From an uncultured Lutibacter sp. (GTDB taxonomy: Bacteria; Bacteroidota; Bacteroidia; Flavobacteriales; Flavobacteriaceae), in NCBI RefSeq assembly GCF_947495725.1, contig NZ_CANLZZ010000004.1:62001-126000 (forward strand): a stretch of DNA of 64,000 nt, given 5' to 3'. How positions within the stretch are numbered: position 1 is the stretch's first letter; every line of letters starts with the position of its first letter. The translations under genes were made by a program, and so were the position numbers. The notes below the pieces were generated by a model, which was not told the DNA's origin, searched no databases, and was given only the letters and a program-made list of their open reading frames with translations. Below, in pieces: positions 18,701 through 29,153 of the stretch.

Positions 18701-20010
18701 GGATGTCCTTTTAAAACATTCTCTAAAATATCCCAAACAACTGGCTCTCTTTTATCTATAATTTTTTTTGCAGATTTTACTGTTTTTACAATTCCTCTTT
18801 CAATTAATTTTCTAATTACAAAAGGCTTGTATAGCTCAGCTGCCATATCTTTTGGCAGTCCGCATTCGTGTAATTTTAATTCTGGTCCTACAACAATTAC
18901 AGAACGCGCAGAATAATCGACACGTTTTCCTAAAAGGTTTTGACGAAAACGTCCTTGTTTTCCTTTTAATGAATCTGATAATGATTTTAGTGGACGATTA
19001 GATTCTGTTTTTACAGCTGAAGATTTACGCGTGTTATCAAATAATGAATCTACAGATTCTTGCAACATACGTTTTTCGTTACGTAAAATAACTTCAGGTG
19101 CTTTAATTTCAACCAAACGCTTTAAACGATTGTTACGAATAATTACTCTTCGGTATAAATCATTTAAATCTGAAGTAGCGAAACGACCTCCATCTAATGG
19201 TACTAATGGACGCAATTCTGGTGGAGTCACTGGAATTACCTTCATTATCATCCATTCGGGACGATTTTCTCTATTCTTATTTGCATCTCTAAAAGATTCA
19301 ACTACGTTTAATCTCTTTAATGCTTCAGTTTTACGTTGTTTAGATGTTTCTGTATTTGCTTTATGACGTAATTCATAAGACAATTCATCTAAATCTATTC
19401 GATTAAATAAATCAATTAAACAAGCTGCTCCCATTTTAGCAATAAACTTGTCTGGATCATTATCATCTAAATATTGATTTTCTACAGGGAATGTTTCAAG
19501 AATATCTAAATACTCTTCCTCTGTTAAGAAATCCATTTTTTGTAATGGATCTCCATCTGTGTTTTTAGCACCAGCAGGCTGAATTACTACGTAACGTTCG
19601 TAGTAAATAATCATATCTAACTTTTTAGATGGTAAACCTAAAAGATACCCCATTTTGTTAGGTAATGATTTAAAATACCAAATATGAGCAACTGGTACAA
19701 CCAAATTAATGTGACCTACTCTATCCCTACGTACTTTTTTCTCAGTTACTTCAACACCACATCGGTCACAAACAATTCCTTTATAACGAATTCTCTTGTA
19801 TTTACCACAAGCACATTCATAATCTTTTATTGGTCCAAAAATACGCTCACAAAACAATCCATCTCTTTCAGGTTTATGTGTACGGTAATTTATAGTTTCT
19901 GGCTTTAATACTTCTCCGTTTGATTTCTCAAGAATTGCTTCTGGAGATGATAAACCAATTGAAATTTTATTAAATTTTTTTACAGTGTATTTATCGTTTT
20001 TTCTTGCCAT
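15736..20010 (-). CDS. rpoC: DNA-directed RNA polymerase subunit beta'
   Basis: The 1424-residue beta' subunit, forming with beta the catalytic cleft of RNA polymerase. The N-terminal zinc site is [20 protein letters not shown] (Cys 66, 68, 81, 84). The catalytic loop [12 protein letters not shown], whose three Asp bind the active-site magnesium, is at about residue 475. The bridge-helix and trigger-loop region and a second zinc site ([11 protein letters not shown], about 900) follow. Length and motif order are normal for Bacteroidota, which carry an insertion in the C-terminal third. It follows rpoB after 83 bases containing a strong hairpin, and DUF3467 follows it directly. Confidence 0.99.
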   Translation of the reverse strand: MARKNDKYTVKKFNKISIGLSSPEAILEKSNGEVLKPETINYRTHKPERDGLFCERIFGPIKDYECACGKYKRIRYKGIVCDRCGVEVTEKKVRRDRVGHINLVVPVAHIWYFKSLPNKMGYLLGLPSKKLDMIIYYERYVVIQPAGAKNTDGDPLQKMDFLTEEEYLDILETFPVENQYLDDNDPDKFIAKMGAACLIDLFNRIDLDELSYELRHKANTETSKQRKTEALKRLNVVESFRDANKNRENRPEWMIMKVIPVTPPELRPLVPLDGGRFATSDLNDLYRRVIIRNNRLKRLVEIKAPEVILRNEKRMLQESVDSLFDNTRKSSAVKTESNRPLKSLSDSLKGKQGRFRQNLLGKRVDYSARSVIVVGPELKLHECGLPKDMAAELYKPFVIRKLIERGIVKTVKSAKKIIDKREPVVWDILENVLKGHPVMLNRAPTLHRLGIQAFQPKLIEGKAIQLHPLACTAFNADFDGDQMAVHLPLGPEAILECQLLLLGSHNILNPANGAPITVPSQDMVLGLYYMTKERKSTPDHPIKGEGLTFYSAEEVTIAFNEKAVDLNASIKVRTKDFNEEGELVNQIISTTVGRVLFNEVVPEAAGFVNEVLNKKSLRDIIGKVLKLTDVPTTGKFLDDMKGMGYMFAFRGGLSFSLGDIIIPPEKHTMIADANSQVDNIMANYNMGMLTNKERYNQVIDIWGSTNNRLTELSMKRLREDQQGFNSVFMMLDSGARGSKEQIRQLTGMRGLMAKPKKSTAGGGEIIENPILSNFKEGLSILEYFISTHGARKGLADTALKTADAGYLTRRLVDVSQDVIVNEFDCGTLRGLNVQPLKKNDEIVESLSERIAGRVSLHDVLDPITNELLVKSGVEISSEIAQAIENSAIDGVEVRSALTCEAKKGICSQCYGRSLSTNKMVQIGEAVGVVAAQSIGEPGTQLTLRTFHVGGVAGNISENNSLTTKHPGKAIIDDLRTVKGTDGDGEEVDIVISRTSEIKVIDEKSGLTLSTNNIPYGSYIYVADGQKLKKGDVVCKWDPFNGVIVSEFGGTIHFENIERGINYLVEIDEQTGFQEKVIIESKNKKTIPTLLLKDDNDNVIRSYNLPVGAHLIIEDGDKIPSGMTIVKIPRKSGRSGDITGGLPRVTELFEARNPSNPAVVSEIDGVVSFGKIKRGNREIIVESKLGEVKKYLVKLANQILVQENDFIKAGMPLSEGAVTPNDILNIQGPSAVQEYLVNEIQEVYRLQGVKINDKHFEVVVRQMMRKVRIIDSGDTLFLENQLVHKNDFIEQNDNIYGMKVVENAGDSVNLKEGQIVTARQLRDENSVLRREDKSLVVAREAQPATAEQILQGITRASLQTKSFISAASFQETTKVLNEAAVSGKVDDLEGLKENVIVGKRIPAGTGMRIYDNIIVGSKEEMDSSF

Positions 20011-20054
20011 AATAATATTGATGGATTCGAATTTTAAAAATGTAAAAATATATA

Positions 20055-20084
20055 ACAGTTAGAAGTTATTATGCTTCTAACTGT
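20055..20084 (-). other. Hairpin in the rpoB-rpoC spacer
   Basis: A perfect 11-base stem, ACAGTTAGAAG with CTTCTAACTGT, enclosing eight bases. On the mRNA it follows the rpoB stop and is followed by an AU-rich stretch rather than an immediate U-run. It is likely an RNA processing or partial attenuation site. Confidence 0.5.
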
Positions 20085-20093
20085 CGTTTGTTG

Positions 20094-23000
20094 TTATTCC
20101 TCTAACCTAACGTCTAATCCAAGACCTCTAAGCTCGTGCATTAATACGTTAAATGATTCTGGTAGACCTGGTTCAGGCATTGGATCTCCTTTAACAATAG
20201 CTTCATATGTTTTAGCTCTTCCTAAAACATCATCCGATTTTACTGTTAAGATTTCTCGCAATGTACTTGACGCACCATATGCTTCAAGTGCCCAAACTTC
20301 CATCTCTCCAAAACGCTGACCCCCAAATTGTGCTTTACCACCTAAAGGTTGTTGCGTAATCAAAGAGTACGGTCCTATAGAACGTGCGTGCATTTTGTCA
20401 TCAATCATATGACCTAACTTAATCATATAAATAACACCTACTGTTGCTGGCTGATCAAAACGCATTCCAGTTCCTCCATCATATAAATATGTATGTCCAT
20501 ATTGAGGAACGCCTGCTTCTTCTGTAATTTTATTTATTTGATCGATTGAAGCTCCATCAAATATAGGAGTTGCATATTTGGTTCCTAAATTTTGACCTGC
20601 CCATCCAAGAACTGTTTCATAAATCTGTCCGATGTTCATACGAGAAGGTACACCAAGTGGATTTAAAACAATATCTACTGGAGTTCCGTCTTCTAAGAAT
20701 GGCATATCTTCCTGACGAACGATTCTTGCAACAATACCTTTGTTACCGTGACGTCCTGCCATTTTATCTCCTACTTTTAATTTACGTTTTTTAGCTATAT
20801 AAATCTTTGCTAGCTTTAAAATTCCAGCTGGCAATTCATCTCCAACAGAAACTGTAAATTTCTCACGTCGTAATGAACCTTGTAAATCGTTAACCTTAAT
20901 TTTATAATTATGTATTAACTCATTAACAAGCATATTAATATGAGAGTCAGTAGTCCAAACTCCCTTAGTTAAATAAACAAAGTCCGGTACTGCATTTAAC
21001 ATTTTCAAAGTAAATTTCTTACCTTTTTGAAGAATTTCTTCACCTAAATCATTTTGAACACCTTGAGATGTTTTACCATTAATTAAATGAAATAACTTAT
21101 CAACAAGAATAGTTCTTAAATCCTCAAGTTTAGCAGTGTATTTACTCTCTAAATTTGCAATACTTACTTTATCTTGTGCGCGTTTAGATTTATCTTTAAC
21201 TGCACGTTCAAATAATTTTTTATCTATTACAACACCTCTTAATGAAGGCGAAGCTTTTAATGATGCATCTTTAACATCACCCGCTTTATCACCAAAAATT
21301 GCTCTTAGTAATTTCTCTTCAGGTGTAGGATCAGATTCTCCTTTTGGTGTTATCTTACCAATTAAAATATCTCCTGGTTTTACTTCTGCACCAATACGAA
21401 TCATTCCATTTTCATCCAAATCTTTTGTAGCTTCTTCAGAAACATTAGGAATATCGTTGGTAAGTTCTTCAGCTCCTAATTTTGTATCCCTAACATCCAT
21501 TGAATATTCATCAATATGAATAGAAGTAAAGATATCCTCTTTCACAACTTTTTCAGAAATTACAATTGCATCCTCAAAGTTATACCCTTTCCAAGGCATA
21601 AAGGCTACTTTCATATTTCTTCCTAAAGCCAACTCACCTTGCTGTGTTGCATAACCCTCACAAAGTACTTGTCCTTCTTCAACTCTATCACCTTTTTTAA
21701 CAATAGGTTTTAGATTTATTGAAGTTCCTTGATTGGTTTTTCTGAATTTAATTAAATTATAAGTTTTTGAATCTCCATCAAAACTTACCATTCTCTCTTC
21801 ATCAGTTTTATCGTACTTAATTTCAATATTATTAGCATCCACATATTCTACAACCCCTGCACCTTCTGCATTCATTAAAATACGTGAATCTTTTGCAACC
21901 CTAAATTCTAAACCAGTACCAACAATTGGAGATTCTGGTTTTAATAAAGGCACTGCTTGACGCATCATATTAGATCCCATCAATGCACGGTTTGCATCAT
22001 CATGTTCCAAGAATGGAATTAAAGATGCAGAAATTGAAGCAATTTGATTTGGTGCCACATCCATAAAGTTAACCATTGTAGGTTCTACTACCGGATAATC
22101 AGCTTCTTCTCTAACAATTACTTTTTCTGCAACAAACTTACCTTCTTCCGTTAATGGAAGATTAGATTGAGCAAATTTCATTCCTTCCTCCTCTTCTGCA
22201 CTTAAATATCTAGGCTCTTCCGTAATATTTACATTACCTTCTTTTACTTCTCTGTACGGAGTTTCAATAAACCCAAGGTTATTTACTTTTGCAAATACAG
22301 CTAAAGAAGAAATTAAACCAATATTTGGTCCCTCAGGAGTTTCAATTGGACATAAACGACCGTAATGTGTGTAGTGAACATCACGAACCTCGAATCCAGC
22401 TCTTTCTCTTGATAAACCTCCAGGTCCAAGTGCCGATAAACGACGCTTATGTGTAATCTCTGCTAATGGATTTGTTTGATCCATAAATTGAGATAGCTGG
22501 TTTGTTCCAAAGAAAGAGTTAATTACCGAAGATAAAGTTTTAGCATTAATTAAATCAATTGGTGTAAATACTTCGTTATCACGAACATTCATACGTTCAC
22601 GAATTGTACGTGCCATACGAGATAACCCCACTCCAAATTGACTTGCTAATTGCTCACCAACCGTTCTAACACGACGGTTAGATAAATGGTCAATATCATC
22701 TACTTCAGCCTTTGAGTTTACAAGCTTAATCAAGTTTTTTATAATGGTAATAATATCAACTTTCGTTAATACTTTTTGATCCATATCCTCGTTTAAACCA
22801 AGTTTCTTATTCATTCTATAACGACCAACTTCACCTAAATTGTAACGTTGTTCAGAGAAGAATAATTTATCAATAATACCTTTAGCCGTTTCAAAATCTG
22901 GCGGTTCAGCATTACGTAATTGTCTATATATATGTTCAACAGCCTCTTTTTCTGAGTTTGTTGGGTCTTTTTGTAAAGTATTATGAATAATTGCATAATC

Positions 23001-23909
23001 AGCCATTTCATTATCTTCTTTATGAAGTAAAATGGTTTTGGCTCCTGATTCTACAATTTCTTCTATTTGATCTTTATCAAGAATTGTATCCCTATCTAAT
23101 ACTATCTCGTTTCTTTCTATAGAAACTACCTCTCCTGTATCTTCGTCTACGAAATCCTCAAACCAAGTTTTTAAAACACGCGCAGCTAATTTTCTACCTA
23201 AATATTTTTTCAGTCCACTTTTTGATACTTTAATTTCTTCAGCAAGATCAAAAATTTCTAAGATATCTTTATCTCTTTCATAACCAATTGCTCTAAACAA
23301 TGTAGTTACAGGTAATTTTTTCTTTCTATCAATATAAGCATACATTACTTGATTGATATCTGTTGCGAATTCAATCCAAGAACCTTTAAAAGGAATTACC
23401 CTAGCAGAATATAATTTTGTTCCATTAGCATGGAACGACTGTCCAAAGAACACACCAGGTGATCTATGTAACTGAGATACCACAACACGTTCTGCACCAT
23501 TAATAACAAAGGTACCACTATTGGTCATGTATGGAATTGTTCCTAAATAAACATCTTGAACAATTGTTTCAAAATCTTCATGTTCAGGATCTGTACAATA
23601 TAATTTTAATCGTGCTTTTAATGGAACACAATAAGTTAAACCTCTTTCAATACATTCTTGAATTGAATATCTAGGAGGGTCAACAAAATAATCTATAAAC
23701 TCTAACACAAATTGGTTACGAGTATCAGTAATTGGGAAGTTGTCAAGGAAGGTCTTGTATAATCCTTCGGTACTTCGTTCGTCAGCTTTAGTTTTTAATT
23801 GGAAAAAATCTTGAAACGATTTAACCTGAATATCTAAAAAATCTGGATATTCAGTTACCAATTTAGCTGATGCAAAGTTTATTCTTTCGGTGAAATTTTT
23901 TGATGCCAA
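20094..23909 (-). CDS. rpoB: DNA-directed RNA polymerase subunit beta
   Basis: The 1271-residue beta subunit of RNA polymerase. The rifampicin pocket (about residues 465-500) reads [20 protein letters not shown] followed by [15 protein letters not shown]. The Asp, His and Ser equivalents of E. coli D516, H526 and S531 are all wild type, so nothing suggests rifampicin resistance. The C-terminal [12 protein letters not shown]-type region reads [20 protein letters not shown] as expected. ATG start at 23909 is preceded by a 119-base spacer after rplL holding an attenuator-like hairpin. It heads the rpoB-rpoC-DUF3467 part of the operon. Confidence 0.99.
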   Translation of the reverse strand: MASKNFTERINFASAKLVTEYPDFLDIQVKSFQDFFQLKTKADERSTEGLYKTFLDNFPITDTRNQFVLEFIDYFVDPPRYSIQECIERGLTYCVPLKARLKLYCTDPEHEDFETIVQDVYLGTIPYMTNSGTFVINGAERVVVSQLHRSPGVFFGQSFHANGTKLYSARVIPFKGSWIEFATDINQVMYAYIDRKKKLPVTTLFRAIGYERDKDILEIFDLAEEIKVSKSGLKKYLGRKLAARVLKTWFEDFVDEDTGEVVSIERNEIVLDRDTILDKDQIEEIVESGAKTILLHKEDNEMADYAIIHNTLQKDPTNSEKEAVEHIYRQLRNAEPPDFETAKGIIDKLFFSEQRYNLGEVGRYRMNKKLGLNEDMDQKVLTKVDIITIIKNLIKLVNSKAEVDDIDHLSNRRVRTVGEQLASQFGVGLSRMARTIRERMNVRDNEVFTPIDLINAKTLSSVINSFFGTNQLSQFMDQTNPLAEITHKRRLSALGPGGLSRERAGFEVRDVHYTHYGRLCPIETPEGPNIGLISSLAVFAKVNNLGFIETPYREVKEGNVNITEEPRYLSAEEEEGMKFAQSNLPLTEEGKFVAEKVIVREEADYPVVEPTMVNFMDVAPNQIASISASLIPFLEHDDANRALMGSNMMRQAVPLLKPESPIVGTGLEFRVAKDSRILMNAEGAGVVEYVDANNIEIKYDKTDEERMVSFDGDSKTYNLIKFRKTNQGTSINLKPIVKKGDRVEEGQVLCEGYATQQGELALGRNMKVAFMPWKGYNFEDAIVISEKVVKEDIFTSIHIDEYSMDVRDTKLGAEELTNDIPNVSEEATKDLDENGMIRIGAEVKPGDILIGKITPKGESDPTPEEKLLRAIFGDKAGDVKDASLKASPSLRGVVIDKKLFERAVKDKSKRAQDKVSIANLESKYTAKLEDLRTILVDKLFHLINGKTSQGVQNDLGEEILQKGKKFTLKMLNAVPDFVYLTKGVWTTDSHINMLVNELIHNYKIKVNDLQGSLRREKFTVSVGDELPAGILKLAKIYIAKKRKLKVGDKMAGRHGNKGIVARIVRQEDMPFLEDGTPVDIVLNPLGVPSRMNIGQIYETVLGWAGQNLGTKYATPIFDGASIDQINKITEEAGVPQYGHTYLYDGGTGMRFDQPATVGVIYMIKLGHMIDDKMHARSIGPYSLITQQPLGGKAQFGGQRFGEMEVWALEAYGASSTLREILTVKSDDVLGRAKTYEAIVKGDPMPEPGLPESFNVLMHELRGLGLDVRLEE

Positions 23910-23969
23910 TGGACAAAAACTTTAAGTTAAAAAACTATTAATTATAAGAACGAATATATACGCAAAAAT

Positions 23970-24003
23970 GGTTTAGGTCAAAGGGAACTCCTAGACCTAA
24001 ACC
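23970..24003 (-). other. Attenuator-like hairpin between rplL and rpoB
   Basis: GGTTTAGGTC (23970-23979) pairs perfectly with GACCTAAACC (23994-24003), and an inner AGG/CCT can extend it. On the mRNA it is followed by a short U-run (ATTTTTGCG). It sits where many bacteria have a partial terminator that sets the ratio of ribosomal protein to polymerase synthesis. Confidence 0.5.
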
Positions 24004-24028
24004 TTAATTTGTTTTAGCTATTGTAAGC

Positions 24029-24403
24029 TTACTTAAGCTCAACCTCAGCTCCAGCTTCTTCTAAAGATGCTTTTAATGCTTCAGCTTCTTCTTTTGTAAC
24101 ACCTTCTTTTACAGGTGCTGGTGCGCTATCTACTACACCTTTAGCTTCTTTCAATCCTAAACCAGTTAATTCTTTAACTAATTTTACAACTGCTAATTTA
24201 GAACCTCCAGCCGCTTTTAAAATTACGTCGAATTCAGTTTGCTCTTCTGCTGCTGCTTCTCCAGCTGCTGCTGGACCTGCTACTGCTACTGCTGCTGCAG
24301 CTGGCTCAATACCATATTCGTCTTTTAAAATATTAGCTAACTCGTTTACTTCTTTTACTGTTAAGTTAACAAGTTGTTCTGCGAAATCTTTTAAATCTGC
24401 CAT
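24029..24403 (-). CDS. rplL: 50S ribosomal protein L7/L12
   Basis: The 124-residue stalk protein bL12, present in several copies on the ribosome, recruits translational GTPases. An N-terminal dimerisation helix ([20 protein letters not shown]) and an Ala-rich hinge (about 35-55) lead to the globular domain with [20 protein letters not shown] and [14 protein letters not shown]. Length and composition are typical. It follows rplJ after 41 bases. Confidence 0.99.
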   Translation of the reverse strand: MADLKDFAEQLVNLTVKEVNELANILKDEYGIEPAAAAVAVAGPAAAGEAAAEEQTEFDVILKAAGGSKLAVVKLVKELTGLGLKEAKGVVDSAPAPVKEGVTKEEAEALKASLEEAGAEVELK

Positions 24404-24444
24404 TTCTCTTTGTTTAATTTTTATTTATTAGTTTATTAGTGCGC

Positions 24445-24969
24445 TTATTCTTTTTCTGATAATGTTTTGATAATACCAGATAACTTATTACCTCCAGATT
24501 GTAATGCTGATATAACATTCTTAGCTGGTGATTGTAATATTGTTATAATTTCTCCAATTACCTCTTCTTTAGACTTAATGCTTACTAAGGCATCTAATTG
24601 GTTCTCACCAACAAATATAGCCTCTTCAACATATGCCCCTTTTAATACAGGTTTATTGGTTTTTGATTTCTTTTGAAAATCTTTGATTAACTTAGCAGGT
24701 GCATTACCCGTATCAGAAATCATTAAAGATGTATTACCTTTTAATGTTGTAGGTAATTCACCAAAGTCTTTATCAGACTTTTCCATTGCTTTTTCAAGTA
24801 ATGTGTTTTTTACTACTGAAAGTTTTATGTTCGCTTTAAAACAGGCTCTACGTAAATTAGATGTATCTAAAGCATTTAAACCAGATATATCAGCTAAATA
24901 AATTATGTTTCCTTCAGTTAACTTATCTGTTAAAGCCTCTATTACTTGTGATTTTTCTTCTCTCGTCAT
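24445..24969 (-). CDS. rplJ: 50S ribosomal protein L10
   Basis: A 174-residue uL10, base of the L7/L12 stalk. It starts MTREEKSQVIEALTDKL, with the rRNA-binding part first (SGLNALDTSNLRRACFKANI) and the L12-binding C-terminal helix last (SALQSGGNKLSGIIKTL). In other bacteria L10-L12 represses its own mRNA. Here only 11 bases separate it from rplA, so any such operator would have to overlap rplA. Confidence 0.98.
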   Translation of the reverse strand: MTREEKSQVIEALTDKLTEGNIIYLADISGLNALDTSNLRRACFKANIKLSVVKNTLLEKAMEKSDKDFGELPTTLKGNTSLMISDTGNAPAKLIKDFQKKSKTNKPVLKGAYVEEAIFVGENQLDALVSIKSKEEVIGEIITILQSPAKNVISALQSGGNKLSGIIKTLSEKE

Positions 24970-24980
24970 AATTTCTAAGT

Positions 24981-25676
24981 TTAACTATTAACAGATTTGG
25001 TATCTATATTAATACTAGGACTCATTGTACTAGACATATAAATACTTTTAACATATGTTCCTTTAGAAGCTGTTGGTTTTAATTTAACTAAAGTTTGAAT
25101 TAATTCACCAGCATTCTCCGCAATTTTCTCAGCAGAAAAAGATACTTTTCCTATTGCTGCATGAACAATCCCAGTTTTTTCAACTTTAAAATCAATTTTA
25201 CCAGCTTTTACCTCGGTTACTGCTTTCGCAACATCCATAGTAACAGTTCCTGTTTTTGGATTCGGCATTAAACCTCTTGGTCCTAAAATACGACCTAAAG
25301 GACCTAATTTACCCATAACACTAGGCATAGTGATTATTACATCAACATCAGTCCAACCATCTTTAATTTTCTGAAGATATTCATCCAATCCAACATAGTC
25401 TGCTCCAGCCGCCGTAGCATCCGCTTCTTTATCTGGAGTTACTAATGCTAAAACTTTAATATCTTTTCCTGTTCCGTGAGGTAATGTTACAACCCCTCTA
25501 ACCATTTGATTTGCTTTACGAGGATCTACTCCTAATCTAACAGCTATATCTACGGAAGCATCAAAATTCACATTAGTAATTTCTTTTACTAATGCAGAAG
25601 CGTCTGATAAAGAATAAGTTTGATTATTATCAACCTTTGCTTGCGCTTCTTTTTGTTTTCTAGCTAATTTTGCCAT
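24981..25676 (-). CDS. rplA: 50S ribosomal protein L1
   Basis: A 231-residue uL1, which binds 23S rRNA at the exit side and moves deacylated tRNA. Characteristic segments are [20 protein letters not shown], the [20 protein letters not shown] block and [17 protein letters not shown] at the end. Full length; follows rplK after 11 bases. Confidence 0.99.
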   Translation of the reverse strand: MAKLARKQKEAQAKVDNNQTYSLSDASALVKEITNVNFDASVDIAVRLGVDPRKANQMVRGVVTLPHGTGKDIKVLALVTPDKEADATAAGADYVGLDEYLQKIKDGWTDVDVIITMPSVMGKLGPLGRILGPRGLMPNPKTGTVTMDVAKAVTEVKAGKIDFKVEKTGIVHAAIGKVSFSAEKIAENAGELIQTLVKLKPTASKGTYVKSIYMSSTMSPSINIDTKSVNS

Positions 25677-25687
25677 TTTCTAACTGT

Positions 25688-26131
25688 TTATTTTTTAATT
25701 GGAGCTTCTCCTTTAACTCTGATTCCCATTGAACGTGCAGTTCCTGCCATCATTAACATAGCAGATTCTACAGTAAATGCATTTAAATCTACCATTTTGT
25801 CTTCTGCAATAGTTTTCAATTGATCCCAAGTTACAGTTGCAACCTTGATACGATTAGGTTCTGCTGAACCTTTCTTAACTTTTGATGCTTCAAGTATTTG
25901 AACTGCCGCTGGTGGAGTTTTCACAACAAACTCAAAAGATTTATCCTTATAAACAGTAATTGCTACTGGTAAAACCTTCCCTTGTTTGTCTTGAGTTCTA
26001 GCATTAAATTGCTTACAGAACTCCATTATATTTACTCCGGCAGCACCTAAAGCTGGTCCAACTGGTGGTGACGGGTTTGCCGCACCTCCTCGAACTTGTA
26101 ATTTTACTACTTTACTAACTTCTTTTGCCAT
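25688..26131 (-). CDS. rplK: 50S ribosomal protein L11
   Basis: A 147-residue uL11 of the GTPase-associated centre, needed for RelA-type activation and the target site of thiostrepton. The N-domain shows [20 protein letters not shown] and [16 protein letters not shown]; the rRNA-binding C-domain ends [18 protein letters not shown]. The thiostrepton-contacting prolines of the N-domain are present. A 70-base gap separates it from nusG, enough for an internal promoter, but I see no clean -7 element. Confidence 0.99.
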   Translation of the reverse strand: MAKEVSKVVKLQVRGGAANPSPPVGPALGAAGVNIMEFCKQFNARTQDKQGKVLPVAITVYKDKSFEFVVKTPPAAVQILEASKVKKGSAEPNRIKVATVTWDQLKTIAEDKMVDLNAFTVESAMLMMAGTARSMGIRVKGEAPIKK

Positions 26132-26201
26132 TTTTTAATCTTAAATTAGATTTTACACTTTTTTGGAAGCATTATGCAAAACCGTATTATTTATGTAACA
26201 A

Positions 26202-26753
26202 TTATGAAATTTTTTCAACTTGCATATAACTCAACTCTAATGGTGTTTTTCTTCCGAAAATTTTGACCATAACTTCAAGTTTTCTTTTCTCTTCATTTAT
26301 ATTTTCAATAGTTCCGTCAAAACCATTAAAAGGTCCATCTATTACTTTTACTGTTTCACCAATAATATAAGGTATAGCAATATTATCACTTTGAACTGAT
26401 AATTCATCTACTTTACCTAACATACGGTTAATTTCAGATTTACGCATTGGTACAGGATCTCCTCCTTTAACTTCTCCTAAAAAACCAATAACACCAGTTA
26501 TTGACTTAATAATATGAGGAAGCTCCCCACTTAGGTTAGCTTCAATCATAACATAACCAGGAAAATACACTCGTTCTTTCTGAATTTTTTTCCCATTACG
26601 CACTTGTATTACTTTTTCTGTAGGCACTAAAACTCTATCCACATAATCAGTCATCCCTAGACGTGCAATTTCAGTTTCGATATACGATTTTACCTTATTC
26701 TCTTGACCGCCAATAGCCCTAACAACGTACCATTTTTTTACAGAATCAGTCAT
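26202..26753 (-). CDS. nusG: Transcription termination/antitermination factor NusG
   Basis: A 183-residue NusG that binds RNA polymerase, suppresses pausing and links it to Rho or the ribosome. The NGN domain comes first (KKWYVVRAIGGQENKVKSYI, with FPGYVMIEANL), then the KOW domain (GETVKVIDGPFNGFDGTIEN). The length is standard, without the lineage-specific insertion seen in some phyla. It lies five bases after secE, so the two are one transcription unit. Confidence 0.98.
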   Translation of the reverse strand: MTDSVKKWYVVRAIGGQENKVKSYIETEIARLGMTDYVDRVLVPTEKVIQVRNGKKIQKERVYFPGYVMIEANLSGELPHIIKSITGVIGFLGEVKGGDPVPMRKSEINRMLGKVDELSVQSDNIAIPYIIGETVKVIDGPFNGFDGTIENINEEKRKLEVMVKIFGRKTPLELSYMQVEKIS

Positions 26754-26758
26754 ACTAA

Positions 26759-26947
26759 TTAAAATAATTTAAAATACTCAGTTAAACCTGTTTGAAAGAA
26801 TTTATCTACTAGAAATACTGCTAGCGCAAATAAAACTGTAAATATCGCAACAACAACTGTAGACTTCTGAGCTTCAGCCCAAGAAATCCATGAAACTTTA
26901 TTACGTAACTCTTCAAATGAGTCTTTTATATATTTAACTAAATTCAT
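26759..26947 (-). CDS. secE: Preprotein translocase subunit SecE
   Basis: A 62-residue short SecE with one membrane helix, the essential clamp of SecYEG. It begins MNLVKYIKDSFEELRNKVSW, the amphipathic helix with the conserved VSWISWAEAQKST, followed by the transmembrane segment VVVAIFTVLFALAVFLVDKF. I chose ATG 26947: a longer frame runs through the tRNA-Trp gene upstream and merely translates the tRNA. It follows tRNA-Trp by 16 bases and precedes nusG by five. Confidence 0.95.
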   Translation of the reverse strand: MNLVKYIKDSFEELRNKVSWISWAEAQKSTVVVAIFTVLFALAVFLVDKFFQTGLTEYFKLF

Positions 26948-26962
26948 TTTTTTTAATTTTGC

Positions 26963-27034
26963 ACGGGCGGAGAGGCTCGAACTCCCGACACCTGGTTTTG
27001 GAGACCAGTGCTCTACCAACTGAGCTACGCCCGT
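26963..27034 (-). tRNA. tRNA-Trp (CCA)
   Basis: Complete cloverleaf on the minus strand: acceptor ACGGGCG/CGCCCGT, D-arm TAGCTCAGTTGGTAGAGC, anticodon loop TCTCCAAAA with CCA, T-arm GTCGGGAGTTCGAGCCTC. CCA is not encoded at the end. It lies between tuf and secE. Confidence 0.97.
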
Positions 27035-27039
27035 AAATA

Positions 27040-27070
27040 CGAGGTGCTCCACTTAAAACGAAGCACCTCG
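27040..27070 (-). other. Hairpin between tuf and tRNA-Trp
   Basis: CGAGGTGCT pairs with AGCACCTCG around a 13-base loop. On the mRNA no U-run follows, so it is more likely a processing or protective structure separating tuf mRNA from tRNA-Trp than a terminator. Confidence 0.5.
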
Positions 27071-27102
27071 GAAAATTTTTATTGTGTGTGATTTTCTTTT
27101 TA

Positions 27103-28287
27103 TTAAAGAATTTCAGTTACCTGACCTGCACCTACAGTTCTACCTCCCTCACGGATTGCAAAACGTAAACCAACATTCATTGCAATTGGTTGGTGTAAAT
27201 CTACAGTAATTGTTAAGTTATCACCTGGCATTACCATTTCAACTCCATCAGGTAAATTAATAGTACCTGTTACATCAGTTGTACGTACGTAAAACTGTGG
27301 ACGGTAGTTGTTGTGGAATGGTGTATGACGACCACCTTCTTCTTTTTTAAGGATATAAACCTCAGCTTTGAATTTATCGTGAGGAGTTACAGAACCTGGT
27401 TTACAGATTACCATACCTCTTTTAATATCTTCTTTAGCAATACCTCTTAATAAGATACCAACATTATCCCCTGCTTCACCTCTATCTAATATTTTACGGA
27501 ACATCTCAACTCCAGTAATAGTAGAAGTTAATTTTTCAGCTCCCATACCAATAATATCTACAGCATCTCCTGTATTAGCAACTCCTGTTTCGATACGACC
27601 TGTTGCAACAGTTCCACGACCAGTAATTGAGAATACATCCTCTACAGGCATTAAGAAATCTTTATCAACATCACGCTTTGGTAACTCAATCCAAGTATCC
27701 ACAGCATCCATTAATTCCATAATCTTATCCATCCATTTCTCTTCCTTGTTCAATCCTCCTAATGCAGAACCTGCAATTACTGGAGTATTATCACCATCAT
27801 ATTCGTAGAAAGATAATAGATCTCTAATTTCCATCTCTACCAATTCTAATAGTTCTTCATCATCAACCATATCCACTTTATTCATGAATACAACTAATCT
27901 AGGAATACCTACCTGACGACCTAATAAGATATGCTCTCTTGTTTGAGGCATTGGTCCATCTGTTGCCGCAACAACAATGATAGCACCATCCATTTGCGCA
28001 GCACCAGTTACCATATTCTTCACATAATCCGCGTGACCTGGACAGTCAACGTGAGCGTAGTGACGATTAGCAGTTTGATACTCAACGTGAGCAGTATTAA
28101 TTGTAATACCTCTCTCTTTTTCCTCAGGAGCGTTATCGATTTGATCGAAATCTTTTACTTCAGAAAGTCCTTTCTCTGCTAATACAACAGTAATAGCAGC
28201 TGTTAAGGTTGTTTTACCGTGATCAACGTGTCCAATAGTACCAATGTTTAAATGTGGTTTTGAACGATCGAAGGTTTCTTTAGCCAT
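27103..28287 (-). CDS. tuf: Elongation factor Tu
   Basis: The 394-residue EF-Tu carries aminoacyl-tRNA to the ribosome. The GTPase motifs are intact: [10 protein letters not shown] (P-loop), DCPGHADYV (switch II) and [10 protein letters not shown] (guanine recognition). Domains II and III follow to [14 protein letters not shown]. This is the tufB-type locus, between four tRNA genes and tRNA-Trp-secE. No second copy is in this window. There is no Shine-Dalgarno sequence upstream, only an AT-rich leader. Confidence 0.99.
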   Translation of the reverse strand: MAKETFDRSKPHLNIGTIGHVDHGKTTLTAAITVVLAEKGLSEVKDFDQIDNAPEEKERGITINTAHVEYQTANRHYAHVDCPGHADYVKNMVTGAAQMDGAIIVVAATDGPMPQTREHILLGRQVGIPRLVVFMNKVDMVDDEELLELVEMEIRDLLSFYEYDGDNTPVIAGSALGGLNKEEKWMDKIMELMDAVDTWIELPKRDVDKDFLMPVEDVFSITGRGTVATGRIETGVANTGDAVDIIGMGAEKLTSTITGVEMFRKILDRGEAGDNVGILLRGIAKEDIKRGMVICKPGSVTPHDKFKAEVYILKKEEGGRHTPFHNNYRPQFYVRTTDVTGTINLPDGVEMVMPGDNLTITVDLHQPIAMNVGLRFAIREGGRTVGAGQVTEIL

Positions 28288-28350
28288 AATTATTAATTTT
28301 TAAATCTTAGTTATATATAGTGTTTATTTCTATTCTTATATTTTTATTTG

Positions 28351-28422
28351 AGCCAATGACGGGAATTGAACCCGTGACCTCTTCCTTACCAAGGAAACGC
28401 TCTACCCCTGAGCTACACCGGC
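28351..28422 (-). tRNA. tRNA-Thr (GGT)
   Basis: Cloverleaf on the minus strand: acceptor GCCGGTG/CATTGGC with two G-U pairs, anticodon stem TTTCC/GGAAG, loop TTGGTAA, T-arm ACGGGTTCAATTCCCGT. It reads ACC/ACU codons. Last tRNA before tuf. Confidence 0.97.
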
Positions 28423-28434
28423 CAAAAAAAATTG

Positions 28435-28507
28435 AGCGAGAGACCGGGCTCGAACCGGCGACAGTCAGCTTGGAAGGCTGAAGCTCTACCAACTGAGCTA
28501 CTCTCGC
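28435..28507 (-). tRNA. tRNA-Gly (TCC)
   Basis: Cloverleaf on the minus strand: acceptor GCGAGAG/CTCTCGC, anticodon stem TCAGC/GCTGA, loop CTTCCAA, T-arm GCCGGTTCGAGCCCGGT. It lies 12 bases from the next tRNA. Confidence 0.97.
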
Positions 28508-28565
28508 AATAATTTTTTTTCAAATCATCATTTTAGTAATAATTCCTTATTACATCCTTTTTTAG

Positions 28566-28646
<81 letters not shown>

Positions 28647-28682
28647 ATTAAAGTTATCTAAAGAACTTTCTCTTTTATTTTG

Positions 28683-28756
28683 AGCCGATGGAGGGACTCG
28701 AACCCACGACCTGCTGATTACAAATCAGCTGCTCTAGCCAGCTGAGCTACATCGGC
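28683..28756 (-). tRNA. tRNA-Thr (TGT)
   Basis: Cloverleaf on the minus strand: acceptor GCCGATG/CATCGGC, anticodon stem CTGAT/ATCAG, loop TTTGTAA, T-arm CGTGGGTTCGAGTCCC. First gene of the tRNA-tuf unit. Confidence 0.97.
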
Positions 28757-28777
28757 ATTTTACTCCATAAAAGAAGC

Positions 28778-28805
28778 CCGTTATTTCTAACGGACTGCAA
28801 ATGTA
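28778..28805 (-). promoter_or_regulatory. Promoter of the tRNA-tuf unit with a hairpin at the predicted transcript start
   Basis: Minus-strand TACATTTG (28798-28805) is a perfect -7 element, with a TTTTG about 20 bases upstream as -33. Directly downstream, CCGTTA-GAAA-TAACGG (28778-28793) forms a six-base stem with a GAAA tetraloop. The hairpin could terminate the upstream hpf transcript, cap the 5' end of the new one, or both. Confidence 0.6.
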
Positions 28806-28853
28806 TTAAAGTTTTAATCTTAAACAAAACTTTTTTAAATTATTTTTAATAAA

Positions 28854-29153
28854 TTATTTAGCTCTAACTTTTTCTTTCTTTTGAGTAAGTTTTCTTTTCA
28901 AGGAATCTACAGCTAAACTTGTTCCTTCTTCAAAAGTTTTGCATTGTTTTTTTACAACAATATCAGCACCCGGAATATTTAATTTAATATCAACAGATTT
29001 ATTTTCCTTTTCACTTGTTTGCTGAACTTTTAAAAATACTTCAGAATCTACAATTTTATCGTAATATCGTTCTAATCCGGTTACTTTTTTCTCAATAAAA
29101 CTAACTAAATCTTTGTCTGCATTAAAATTTACAGATTGTACATATACTTTCAT
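28854..29153 (-). CDS. hpf: Ribosome hibernation-promoting factor
   Basis: A 99-residue HPF/RaiA-type protein that binds the 30S decoding centre in stationary phase and blocks tRNA and mRNA. It is the short form with only the dsRBD-like domain; there is no C-terminal dimerisation domain. Visible parts are MKVYVQSVNFNADKDLVSFI, ERYYDKIVDSEVFLKVQ and a Lys-rich end. Its ATG overlaps the stop of the recombinase gene by four bases (ATGA), so the two are translationally coupled. It sits between rpsU/xer and the tRNA-tuf unit, a group devoted to ribosome function. Confidence 0.93.
   Translation of the reverse strand: MKVYVQSVNFNADKDLVSFIEKKVTGLERYYDKIVDSEVFLKVQQTSEKENKSVDIKLNIPGADIVVKKQCKTFEEGTSLAVDSLKRKLTQKKEKVRAK

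Noticed and set aside
26948-27052. Longer N-terminus for SecE
   Set aside because: The extension translates the tRNA-Trp gene; the ATG at 26947 gives a normal SecE.
28307-28492. Open frame of 61 codons on the minus strand
   Set aside because: It runs across the tRNA-Thr(GGT) and tRNA-Gly genes and merely translates them.
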